Both the position numbers and the translations under genes were made by a program. A stretch of 64,000 nt of DNA from Hyphomicrobiales bacterium. Its GTDB lineage: Bacteria > Pseudomonadota > Alphaproteobacteria > Rhizobiales > Rhodobiaceae. The notes below the pieces were generated by a model. That model was given only the letters and a program-made list of their open reading frames with translations. It ran no database searches and had not been told where the DNA came from. Positions 27,556-34,837 of the stretch are shown here, piece by piece. The stretch spans positions 124,001-188,000 of the forward strand of contig PKTR01000002.1 of the NCBI GenBank assembly GCA_002869065.1, in the 5' to 3' direction. Position 1 is the first letter of the stretch. Each line of letters starts with the position of its first letter.

Positions 27556-27630
27556 CATCGGATGTTCCCCAACGTCCGATGAGAGGACACGATAAGATTT
27601 TATCGATAATTTGTCGATATAACCTCGATA
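27556..27630 (-). promoter_or_regulatory. Phased TCGATA operator-like array upstream of the enolase gene
   Basis: Three TCGATA motifs start at 27603, 27614 and 27625, exactly 11 bases apart, in an AT-rich stretch unlike its surroundings. The first is inside the 10-base palindrome TTATCGATAA. Between the array and the enolase start is an inverted repeat CATCGGA (27556-27562) and TCCGATG (27575-27581). Same-face spacing suggests cooperative binding of a regulator and an internal promoter for the enolase-dadA-TRAP-tauE genes. The regulator is not identified; the GntR operator candidate at 29456 has a different sequence. Confidence 0.5.
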
Positions 27631-27673
27631 ACTTTTTTCAGACCCGGTTCCGCAGCTCCTTTGCCGGCGTCGA

Positions 27674-29377
27674 TCAGGCGATCCATTCGCTGACGGGCGC
27701 AGCTGCATCCTGCAACGGCTCGGCGATCACGTCTACAAGAGTCGGCTCACCGGCCTCGACGGCCTTGCGCAACACGCCTTCCAATTCGCTCGGATCCTCG
27801 ACCCGCCAGCTCTTCACGCCATAGGCGGCGGCGACCGCGGCGTGGTCGGTGCGCGAGAAGTCGACATTGTAATATCGCTCGTTGTAGCCGCTCTTCTGGC
27901 CGGCCTTGATCCAGCCGAACACGCTGTTGGAAAACACGATTGCGGTGATCGGCAGGCGATGGCGGACGATGGTTTCGAACTCGCCGACCGTGAAGCCGAA
28001 GGACCCGTCGCCCATCGCGGCGACGACCTGCGCATCGGGACGACCGATCTGCGCGCCCATCGCCGCGCCAAGCGCGTAGCCGAGCGCGCCGTGCGCCCGG
28101 TTGGAGATGAAATGCCGGCCGGTCTGGCGTGTCGGATAGAAGGCCGAGAAGTACGGGCACGGCGTGCCCGGATCGGCGCAGATTACGGCATCGTCGGCAA
28201 GCACGCGCGACAGCGTCGCGATCACCCGCTCCGGCGTGATCGGCCGCGATGTCGAGGCGGCGAGACGTTCGAAAGCGGCGAATTTATCTGCCTTTGCTTT
28301 CGACACCCGCGCGGCGCCGTCATTGCCGGCATGTGCCGAGCCGACTTCGCCTTCAACGGCATCGGCCAACGCGGCAAGAGCGAGCTTGGCATCGCCGATG
28401 ACGGCGGCCTCGGTCTCGTAATTGGCCGACACCGCCATCGGGTCGGAATCGATATGAACGATGCGGGTGCCCGGCGCCGGGAAACGCCAGCGCTCGGTCG
28501 TCACCGAGCCGGCGCGGCAGCCGATGAAGAGCACAAGATCGGCTTCGGCGACGACCGCGCGGGTCGCCGGCACGCCGCCGTTCGAGCCGACCACACCAAG
28601 CGCGAGCGGATGGCTGTCGGGGATACTCCCCTGCCCCGAGATCGTCGTTGCGACCGGCATCGAAAGCGCCTCGGCAAGGCGGATCAGATCCGCTTCGCCG
28701 CCCGACAAGACGACGCCGCCGCCGCAGACGATGATGCCGCGTTTAGCCGTCACGAGCGCCTTGGCAGCCGCTTCCACCGCGCACGGGTCGGGGCCGGTGC
28801 GCCAGGCCGGGAAGGTCGCGTGATCGCTCTGCGCCCAGATCTCGCTGTCGGCGACGGCTGCGCGCTGCACGTCGAGCGGCAGGCCGATATGGGCGGCGCC
28901 CGGCGTGCCGGTGGTCATGGCGCGGAAGGCCTCGCGCATGGCAGACGGTAGCCGCGAGGCGTCATCGATCACCGTGTTCCATTTGGTCAGCGGGCGGAAC
29001 AGCGCCGCCTGATCGAGCTCGGTCAGCGGATAGCGGCCGCGCGCCGTGGTCGAGACGTCCGTGGTTATTGCAAGTATGGGCACAGAGGACTCGTTTGCCT
29101 CGACCACGCCCGGCAGAATGTAGGTCGCGCCGCCGCCGGACGGGCCTTCGCAGACGCCGACGCGGCCGGTGACGCGGGCATAGGCGTCGGCCATATAGGC
29201 GGCGTGGCGCTCGTCGCGAGTGAGGATGTGGGTGATGCCGTGATCGAGGCGTTCGAGCGCATCGTAGAAGGGCAGCGTGGTGTCGCCGCACAGGCCGAAC
29301 ATATGCTTCACGCCGTGCGCGGCGAGCATGCGGACCATGGCTTCGGCACCGGTCAGTTCGTTGCCCCGCGTCGTCAT
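27674..29377 (-). CDS. Thiamine-diphosphate-dependent enzyme, acetolactate synthase-like
   Basis: A 567-residue ThDP enzyme with the three-domain layout of the acetohydroxyacid synthase family. The catalytic Glu56 is in LTRDERHAAYMADAYARVTG, and the ThDP/Mg motif GDGSFGFTVGEFETIVRHRL lies near residue 445. In the middle domain GCRAGSVTTERWRFP suggests a nucleotide or FAD-like fold. It is not a clear AHAS large subunit: no small subunit gene is nearby and the context is catabolic. Carboligase, decarboxylase or acetyltransferase activity on a 2-keto or aldehyde intermediate is possible. The start ATG 29377 follows GAAGGAACGG. It is divergent from the GntR gene and upstream of the enolase gene. 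Confidence 0.85.
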   Translation of the reverse strand: MTTRGNELTGAEAMVRMLAAHGVKHMFGLCGDTTLPFYDALERLDHGITHILTRDERHAAYMADAYARVTGRVGVCEGPSGGGATYILPGVVEANESSVPILAITTDVSTTARGRYPLTELDQAALFRPLTKWNTVIDDASRLPSAMREAFRAMTTGTPGAAHIGLPLDVQRAAVADSEIWAQSDHATFPAWRTGPDPCAVEAAAKALVTAKRGIIVCGGGVVLSGGEADLIRLAEALSMPVATTISGQGSIPDSHPLALGVVGSNGGVPATRAVVAEADLVLFIGCRAGSVTTERWRFPAPGTRIVHIDSDPMAVSANYETEAAVIGDAKLALAALADAVEGEVGSAHAGNDGAARVSKAKADKFAAFERLAASTSRPITPERVIATLSRVLADDAVICADPGTPCPYFSAFYPTRQTGRHFISNRAHGALGYALGAAMGAQIGRPDAQVVAAMGDGSFGFTVGEFETIVRHRLPITAIVFSNSVFGWIKAGQKSGYNERYYNVDFSRTDHAAVAAAYGVKSWRVEDPSELEGVLRKAVEAGEPTLVDVIAEPLQDAAAPVSEWIA

Positions 29378-29455
29378 TTCCCGTTCCTTCATCTCTTGCC
29401 ACAGGCGGTGCCCGAACCGCTTTCCGGCACGTTCAACGCTAGCCCGCAACAACTC

Positions 29456-29485
29456 TATACAAGCCTGTATACAGGTGAGTATAAT
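29456..29485. promoter_or_regulatory. GntR-type operator and promoter between the ThDP enzyme and GntR genes
   Basis: The 154-base divergent spacer contains CCTGTATACAGG (29464-29475), a perfect palindrome, and an overlapping TATACA-AGCC-TGTATA (29456-29471). Sites centred on GTATAC are typical of FadR/VanR-class GntR repressors. Immediately to the right is a perfect -10 hexamer TATAAT (29480-29485) reading toward gntR. Binding here would control both the ThDP operon and the regulator itself. Confidence 0.6.
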
Positions 29486-29531
29486 CTCAGCCAGCTGTCA
29501 AGCGATTCCGATTTCGGGAGGATGGAAGACC

Positions 29532-30287
29532 GTGCCCGCAGCCAGTTCCGCCCAGCCGGCGGCATCACGTTCCGAGGCGACAACCACGCCCTCTTCAGCC
29601 ACGACCAATGTGGGGCGCATCGAGGATGCCGTGCGGCGTATGGCGATCGCCTACGAGTTCCTGCCCGGCGAACGGATCAATGAGGGCGACCTCGCCAGGA
29701 AACTCGGCGCCAGCCGCACCCCCGTGCGCGAGGCGCTCAACCGGCTGCTCGCCGACGGGCTGATCCTGTTCCGGCCCGGTCAGGGGTTCTTCTGCCGCCA
29801 GCTCGATCCGAAGGAGATTTTCGATCTCTACGAGGTGCGCCGCATTCTCGAGGTCGAGGCCGTGCGGCTGGCCTGCGAGCGGGCGAGCGACGAGGCGCTC
29901 TCGGCCGTCGTCGCGGCCTATGCCAGCCACAGCGCGGCAACCGACGGCAAGACGGTCGAAGCACTGGTCGAGGATGACGAGCGTTTCCACCTCAGCGTCG
30001 CCGGGCTCGCCGGCAATGGCGAACTGGTCGCGCGGCTTGCCAAGATCAATGAGCGCATCCGCTTCGTGCGCTGGATCGACATGGACGATCGCCTGCCCTA
30101 CACACGCGGAGAGCATGAGGCGCTGGTGGCAGCACTTGAAGCGCGCGATGCCGACGCCTGCGCCGGTGTTCTGACGACGCATATCGGCAAGCGGCTCGAC
30201 CAGATCGTCGCCGTCGTACGGCGCGGCATTTCGCGATTGTACGTGCCCGATATGCCGGGCATGGTGGATCACACATCCACGCAATAG
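29532..30287 (+). CDS. GntR-family transcriptional regulator (FadR/FCD type)
   Basis: A 251-residue repressor. The winged helix (~35-100) has RINEGDLARKLGASRTPVRE, the GntR signature, and the C-terminal all-helical FCD domain (~110-235) carries metal- and ligand-binding positions such as DDERFHLSV, and HEALVAALEARDADAC. FCD regulators usually sense organic acids. The start is GTG 29532, after GGAGG and GGAAGA; the frame is open further upstream but into the promoter. Divergent from the ThDP gene and 12 bases before the racemase gene, it should regulate this catabolic locus, probably through the palindrome at 29464. Confidence 0.88.
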   Translation: MPAASSAQPAASRSEATTTPSSATTNVGRIEDAVRRMAIAYEFLPGERINEGDLARKLGASRTPVREALNRLLADGLILFRPGQGFFCRQLDPKEIFDLYEVRRILEVEAVRLACERASDEALSAVVAAYASHSAATDGKTVEALVEDDERFHLSVAGLAGNGELVARLAKINERIRFVRWIDMDDRLPYTRGEHEALVAALEARDADACAGVLTTHIGKRLDQIVAVVRRGISRLYVPDMPGMVDHTSTQ

Positions 30288-30299
30288 GGAAACGTCGTC

Positions 30300-31037
30300 A
30301 TGATCGCACTCGGCGGCAAAACGGTCTTCGGCGCCACGGTCGGCATCCTGATGCTGGAAACGCGGTTTCCGCGCATTCCCGGCGACATGGGCAACGCGCT
30401 GACCTGGCCCTTCCCGGTGCATTACCGGGTGGTGCGCGGGGCGAGCCCCGACGTCGTCGTGCGACGCGATCCGAGCGCCCTGAAGGATGCCTTCATCGAA
30501 GCCGGGCGCGATCTCGTCGCCATGGGTGCCGACGGCATCACCACCAATTGCGGCTTCCTCATCCGCTTCCAGAACGACCTCGCCGACGCGCTCGGCGTGC
30601 CGGTCGCAACCTCGGCGCTGATGCAGGTGCCGCTGGTCGAGGCAACGCTGCCGGCCGACCGCCGTGTCGGGGTGCTGAGCATTTCGGCCAACACGCTGAC
30701 GCCGGCATTGCGCGCCGCCGCCGGTATTTCCGAGGATACGCCGGTCGTCGGCACCGACGGGGGCCGCGAGTTCACCCGCGCCATCCTCGACGACGAGCCG
30801 GAAATGAATGTGGAGCTTGCCCGCCAGGACCTGCTCGACGCGGCAGCCGCGCTCATCGAGGACCGGGCCGACATCGGCGCCATCGTGCTCGAATGCACCA
30901 ATATGGTGCCCTACGCGGCCGATATCCGCCGCCTCACCGGCCTGCCGGTCTATTCGATCTACTCGTTCGTGAGCTGGTTCCAGGCCGGCCTGCTGCCCCG
31001 CCGCTTTCCCGAACACCACGACGATCCGCGGTATTGA
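30300..31037 (+). CDS. Aspartate/glutamate/hydantoin racemase family protein
   Basis: A 245-residue cytosolic enzyme of the Asp/Glu racemase superfamily, with two lobes each giving one catalytic Cys: Cys84 in GITTNCGFL and Cys199 in VLECTNM. The sequence LMLETRFPRIPGDMGNALTWPFPV near the start is characteristic of the subfamily found beside catabolic operons rather than MurI. Such enzymes racemise amino acids or hydantoins, or isomerise maleate. Here it follows the GntR gene by 12 bases. Producing the D-isomer for the DadA-like enzyme is an attractive but unproven role. Confidence 0.82.
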   Translation: MIALGGKTVFGATVGILMLETRFPRIPGDMGNALTWPFPVHYRVVRGASPDVVVRRDPSALKDAFIEAGRDLVAMGADGITTNCGFLIRFQNDLADALGVPVATSALMQVPLVEATLPADRRVGVLSISANTLTPALRAAAGISEDTPVVGTDGGREFTRAILDDEPEMNVELARQDLLDAAAALIEDRADIGAIVLECTNMVPYAADIRRLTGLPVYSIYSFVSWFQAGLLPRRFPEHHDDPRY

Positions 31038-31113
31038 GGGGGGAGAATTGACGCGCTCACGGCTGAGCGCGGGCTCGCGCCCGCTAGCCTCCGCGGGGGC
31101 GCCCTGACCGGCT

Positions 31114-31210
31114 CAAGTCGGGTGTTCCCGACTTGTCAGTCGCAATTGAGCGGAACACGGGAACACCCGTGTTCCGGCGCGCAGTCGCGCTTGCGGACCC
31201 GATGGGTCCG
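31114..31210. repeat. Array of four short perfect hairpins
   Basis: Four hairpins lie in a row: CAAGTCGGG-TGTT-CCCGACTTG (31114-31135); an 11-base stem CGGAACACGGG / CCCGTGTTCCG around AACA (31151-31176); GCGCG-CAGT-CGCGC (31177-31190); CGGACCC-GAT-GGGTCCG (31194-31210). The cores of the first two, GGGTGTTCCC and GGGAACACCC, are reverse complements of each other. They sit 76 bases after the racemase stop in a 661-base spacer (31038-31698) without a gene. They may end or protect the racemase transcript. Confidence 0.65.
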
Positions 31211-31270
31211 ATGAGTGCTTTGCGGCAGCGCTGGCCAATCATAGGCACACCACGAGTCCTCCCTCACTCT

Positions 31271-31300
31271 CCCCGTCACCCCGGCCTTGAGCCGGGGCCT
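31271..31300 (+). repeat. REP-like palindrome, copy 2
   Basis: CCCCGTCACCCCGGCCTTGA then GCCGGGGCCT folds on itself and matches 21136-21166 in inverted orientation. A different small palindrome, ATGCCGG-N9-CCGGCAT, lies at 31392-31414 and ends in GACGAAGG; it belongs to another family of dispersed repeats common in alphaproteobacteria. No gene is seen in this spacer. Confidence 0.7.
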
Positions 31301-31495
31301 AATGCCCTTCTCGGAACGGTATGCCGGTGCGAAAGCGGGCAAGCGCCTTGCTTCACTCTCCACCATCTCTACCCGGGGCGTCTGCCATTGGATGCCGGTA
31401 TCCAAGTCCGGCATGACGAAGGAGAGGGAAGAGCGAGCAGTATCTCAGTGCCAATTCAGAGGTAGTGCGAAATTCACTGGCGCCCCTACCCCAAC

Positions 31496-31525
31496 AAAAA
31501 ACCCCGGGGCGGTGAAGCCCCGGGG
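31496..31525 (-). terminator. Strong terminator after the second TRAP operon
   Basis: On the minus strand CCCCGGGGC pairs perfectly with GCCCCGGGG around TTCACC and is followed by six T residues. It lies about 170 bases beyond the binding-protein stop at 31699. Between them are two more perfect hairpins: GGACGATGTCTC / GAGACATCGTCC (31595-31634) and CCAAAAAGT / ACTTTTTGG (31661-31684). Confidence 0.85.
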
Positions 31526-31698
31526 CGCAGGATGCCCGCCCGCACGAGTGAGGGTCAGTGCGGGCGAGGAGTCCTTCTGGCTTGGATTCCGCCCGGACGA
31601 TGTCTCATCCCAATTGGGTCCAGAGACATCGTCCAAGTGTCTGTCCATGCGAATTCTTGTCCAAAAAGTCTGCCAACTTTTTGGGAACGCGCATTGGA

Positions 31699-32748
31699 TC
31701 AGCCGTAGCGGTACGGCCGGCCGGCCTTGGCCATGTCGGCGTTGTACTTCTTGAAGATGTCGACGACCTTCTTCTTGGTGTCGGACTCGGCCGCGATTTC
31801 GTCCCAGAACTTGTGGGCAGCGGCTTCGACCTGATCCCATTCGGCGTCCGGAATCGAGGTCAGCTTCATCTTGGTTCCGTCGACACGCAGCGCGGCTTCG
31901 CCGCCCCAGTACCACCACTGGCGGTAATAGTGCGAGGACTCCATGGCCAGCATCAGCAGTTCCTTGAGATCGTCCGGCACTTCGTTCCAACGGTCCATGT
32001 TGGCGAAGAAGTGGCCGATCCAGGCGCCCGAGATGTTGTTGGTCAGGAAGTAGTTGGTCACGTCGGCCCAACCTACCGTGTAGTCCTCGGTGATGCCCGA
32101 CCAGGCGATGCCGTCGAGTTCGCCGGTCTGCACGGCGACTTCGATGTCTTCCCACGGCAGGGTGACCGGCACGACGCCGAACTGGGCCAGGAAGCGGCCC
32201 GCGGTCGGGAAGGTGAAGACGCGCTTGCCCTGCAGGTCGGCGAGCGAGTTGATCGGGTCCTTGGTGGCGAAGTGGCACGGATCCCACGAGCCGGCGGAGA
32301 TGTGCTTGACGCCGACCTTGGCGTATTCCTCTTCCCAGATCTTCTTCAGGCCGTACTGGTTGAACAGCACCGGCACGTCGAGCGAATAGCGCGAGGCGAA
32401 CGGGAAGTAGCCGCCGAACACGGTGACTTCGGTCGGCGAGGCCATGGAGTCGTCGTCCGACTGCACCATGTCGATGGTGCCGGCCTGCATGGCGCGGAAC
32501 AGTTCACCGGTCGGAACCAGCGAGTCCGAGGTGTAGAGCTCGATCTCCATGCGGCCGGCGGCGATCTTGTTGAAGGAGTCGATGGCCGGCTTGACCACGT
32601 GCTCGGCGAGCGCCGGGCCGGCATAGGTCTGCAGGCGCCACTTGATCGGGGCCTGCGCCTTCACATAGGGCGCGGCCAGGGTGGAAGCACCGACGGCGGC
32701 TGCGGAGCCGAGGGCGGCGTTTTTCAGAAAATCGCGTCTATTGGTCAT
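31699..32748 (-). CDS. TRAP transporter substrate-binding protein (TakP-like) with Tat signal
   Basis: A 349-residue periplasmic binding protein. The N terminus TNRRDFLKNAALGSAAAVGA is a twin-arginine signal with cleavage near PYVKAQA. The mature part resembles the TakP/DctP7 group that binds 2-keto acids or similar carboxylates, with KWRLQTYAGP, GKRVFTFPTAGRFLAQFG (conserved ligand-region Arg), ELDGIAWSGITEDY and a Trp-rich RQWWYWGG. The start ATG 32748 puts the signal at the very N terminus; the upstream extension to 32835 is rejected. It is the last gene of the second TRAP operon, behind a 120-base spacer containing a hairpin. Confidence 0.9.
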   Translation of the reverse strand: MTNRRDFLKNAALGSAAAVGASTLAAPYVKAQAPIKWRLQTYAGPALAEHVVKPAIDSFNKIAAGRMEIELYTSDSLVPTGELFRAMQAGTIDMVQSDDDSMASPTEVTVFGGYFPFASRYSLDVPVLFNQYGLKKIWEEEYAKVGVKHISAGSWDPCHFATKDPINSLADLQGKRVFTFPTAGRFLAQFGVVPVTLPWEDIEVAVQTGELDGIAWSGITEDYTVGWADVTNYFLTNNISGAWIGHFFANMDRWNEVPDDLKELLMLAMESSHYYRQWWYWGGEAALRVDGTKMKLTSIPDAEWDQVEAAAHKFWDEIAAESDTKKKVVDIFKKYNADMAKAGRPYRYG

Positions 32749-32811
32749 GGCGGTTGTCCTCTGTTTCAAGACGGTCGTTTGGCTCTTTGACGTTTTTCTT
32801 GTTTTTGGAGC

Positions 32812-32830
32812 CCGCCGGACGACCCGGCGG
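32812..32830 (-). other. Hairpin in the spacer between the large permease and binding protein genes
   Basis: CCGCCGG (32812-32818) and CCGGCGG (32824-32830) form a perfect 7-base stem with a 5-base loop. In the minus-strand RNA it is not followed by T residues, so it is not an obvious terminator. A processing or stabilising element that raises the level of the binding protein relative to the permeases is likely (inference). Confidence 0.45.
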
Positions 32831-32868
32831 AGCATCGATGCAAAGTTGGCGCGAATGCGTCCGTCACC

Positions 32869-34179
32869 TCATCGGCTGTAGACGTATTCCGGCAGCCACA
32901 GGGCGATCTGCGGGAACGCCATCACTATGGCCAGCGCCAGGATCATCACGCCGACGAACGGCACGATGGAGCGGTAGATGTCGTGAATGGTGATTTCCGG
33001 AGGCGCCATCGCGCGCATCAGGAATAGATTGTAGCCGAAGGGCGGCGTCATGTAGGCGACCTGGGTGGTGATCGTGTAGAGCACGCCGTACCAGATCAGG
33101 TCGAAGCCGAGCACCTTCACCAGCGGCACGTAAAGCGGCGCGACGATGACCAGCATCGCCGTGTCGTCGAGGAACGTGCCCATGATCAGGAAGGTCAGCT
33201 GCATGATGATCAGGATGACCCAGGGATTGAGGTCGAGCTGGTCGATGAACAGGCTCTTGATCGCCTTGACCGCGCCGAGGCCGTCGAACACGGCGCCGAA
33301 ACCGAGCGCGGCCATGATGATCCACATGAACATGCACGAGACGAACAGGGTCTGACGGACAGAAACCTCGAACACGGCGCGGTTCATGCGGCCCTTGACG
33401 ACGGCCGCGAGGATCGCGGCGATGGCGCCGATGGCGGAGCTTTCGACGAGGCTCGTCCAGCCGCGCACGAAGGGGAACATCATGACGAAGAAGATAACGA
33501 GCGGCAGCAGGCCGGCGCGCAACAGGCGCATCTTCTCTTCCAGCGGCACGTTGCGTTCCTCGGCCGGCAAGGCGGGGCCGAGGTTGGGGTTCAGCTTGCA
33601 GCGGATGGCGATGTAGATCATGAACATCGCCGCCATCATCAGGCCCGGGAAGACGCCGGCGAGCCAGAGCTGGCCGACCGGCTGGCGGGCGATCATGGCG
33701 TAGAGCACCAGCACCACCGACGGCGGCACGAGGATGCCGAGCGAGGATCCGGCCTGGATGACGCCGGTGACCATGATCTTGTTGTAGCCGCGCTTCAAAA
33801 GCTCCGGCAGGGCGATGGTGGCGCCGATCGCCATGCCGGCGACCGACAGGCCGTTCATCGCCGAGATCAGCACCATCAGCGCGATCGTGCCGATGGCGAG
33901 GCCGCCGTTGAGCGGGCCCATCCAGACGTGGAACATCTTGTAGAGGTCGTCGGCGATCTTCGATTCCGACAGCACGAAGCCCATGAGGATGAACATCGGC
34001 AGGGTCAGCAGCGGATACCAGTTCATCAGGCTGATGGCGGCCGAGAACGGGATATTGGAGCCGCCCGTCCCCCACAAAAGGATCGCGGCGAGCGAACCGA
34101 CGGCGCCGATCGCCCCGAAGACGCGCTGTCCGGTGAACAGCAGCAGCATCATCGAGGAGAACATGAACAGGGCGATCAT
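32869..34179 (-). CDS. TRAP transporter large permease (DctM family), apparent original start interrupted by TAG
   Basis: A 436-residue DctM protein with FTGQRVFGAIGAVGSL near the start, LVPPSVVLVLYAM, and the C-terminal QVAYMTPPFGYNLFLMRAM. As read it starts at ATG 34179, but that ATG has no ribosome site at the right distance. Twelve bases upstream an ATG (34189-34191) overlaps the small permease stop as TGATG and has GGGGAGG 7 bases before it; its reading is ATG-TCC-TAC-TAG-ATG. Relatives commonly begin with MSY and an acidic residue here, so GAG to TAG is a likely nonsense change. Reinitiation at codon 5 could still give a nearly full protein. Confidence 0.88.
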   Translation of the reverse strand: MIALFMFSSMMLLLFTGQRVFGAIGAVGSLAAILLWGTGGSNIPFSAAISLMNWYPLLTLPMFILMGFVLSESKIADDLYKMFHVWMGPLNGGLAIGTIALMVLISAMNGLSVAGMAIGATIALPELLKRGYNKIMVTGVIQAGSSLGILVPPSVVLVLYAMIARQPVGQLWLAGVFPGLMMAAMFMIYIAIRCKLNPNLGPALPAEERNVPLEEKMRLLRAGLLPLVIFFVMMFPFVRGWTSLVESSAIGAIAAILAAVVKGRMNRAVFEVSVRQTLFVSCMFMWIIMAALGFGAVFDGLGAVKAIKSLFIDQLDLNPWVILIIMQLTFLIMGTFLDDTAMLVIVAPLYVPLVKVLGFDLIWYGVLYTITTQVAYMTPPFGYNLFLMRAMAPPEITIHDIYRSIVPFVGVMILALAIVMAFPQIALWLPEYVYSR

Positions 34180-34190
34180 CTAGTAGGACA

Positions 34191-34796
34191 TCACAGCGCC
34201 TCCCCGCGGATGCGCGCGATATCACGGAAGAACTCCGCCAACGCCTGCAGGATCATCAGGAAGATGCCGATGCACATGGTCAGCTTGATCGGCCACATCC
34301 ATGGCCGCCAGGCCGTGTTGGAGCGCTCCAGATAGCCAAGCGCCTTGCCGGCCGCCTCGCCGCCTTCGGTGAAGAAGGTGACAACCAGATCCTTGAAGAA
34401 GGTGAAGGGCTCGCCCTTGAAGTGGCCGAGCGAGTAGGCGGCGCTGTCGATGCCGCCATAGAGCAGCACGCCGAGATAGAAGATCAGGAAGAAGACGATG
34501 ACGGCATCCACCGCCGCCTTGGTCTTGGGCGACCAGGAGCCGTAGAACAGGTCCATGCGGACATGCGCATCGTCCTTGCCCTGCATCGAATACGGCCCGC
34601 CGAGCAGGTAATAGGCGACCATCGCGAACTGAGCCATTTCAAGGGTCCACAGCGACGGCAGGAAGAAGGTCTTGGAGATCGACGACCACAGCAAAATCGC
34701 CATCATCGCGAAGATGAGATACATCGCGAAGCGGCCGAGGCGATAATTGATCGCGTCGACCATGCGGACGAAACCCTTCACGGCGCTAGGCATCAA
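34191..34796 (-). CDS. TRAP transporter small permease (DctQ family)
   Basis: A 201-residue DctQ-type protein with four hydrophobic segments: MYLIFAMMAILLWSSI first, then YYLLGGPYSMQGKDDAHVRMDLFYGSWSPK, which is conserved in the longer DctQ branch, and helices ending with MCIGIFLMILQALAEFF. It has a ~40-residue soluble loop between helices 3 and 4 (FKGEPFTFFKDLVVTFFTEGGEAA). It is followed by the large permease through a TGATG overlap and preceded by the N-formylglutamate-amidohydrolase-like gene at 41 bases. It acts with the large permease and the TakP-like binding protein. Confidence 0.9.
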   Translation of the reverse strand: MMPSAVKGFVRMVDAINYRLGRFAMYLIFAMMAILLWSSISKTFFLPSLWTLEMAQFAMVAYYLLGGPYSMQGKDDAHVRMDLFYGSWSPKTKAAVDAVIVFFLIFYLGVLLYGGIDSAAYSLGHFKGEPFTFFKDLVVTFFTEGGEAAGKALGYLERSNTAWRPWMWPIKLTMCIGIFLMILQALAEFFRDIARIRGEAL

Positions 34797-34837
34797 ACGA
34801 GCCCCTTCCCCTGCCGAACATGCTTCCCCTTTCCTCC

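Noticed and set aside
27674-29377. ThDP enzyme as sulfoacetaldehyde acetyltransferase in a sulfonate pathway with TauE
   Set aside because: Tempting because of the TauE/SafE gene, but no phosphotransacetylase, taurine or isethionate genes are near and no Xsc-specific motif could be confirmed. Kept only as one option.
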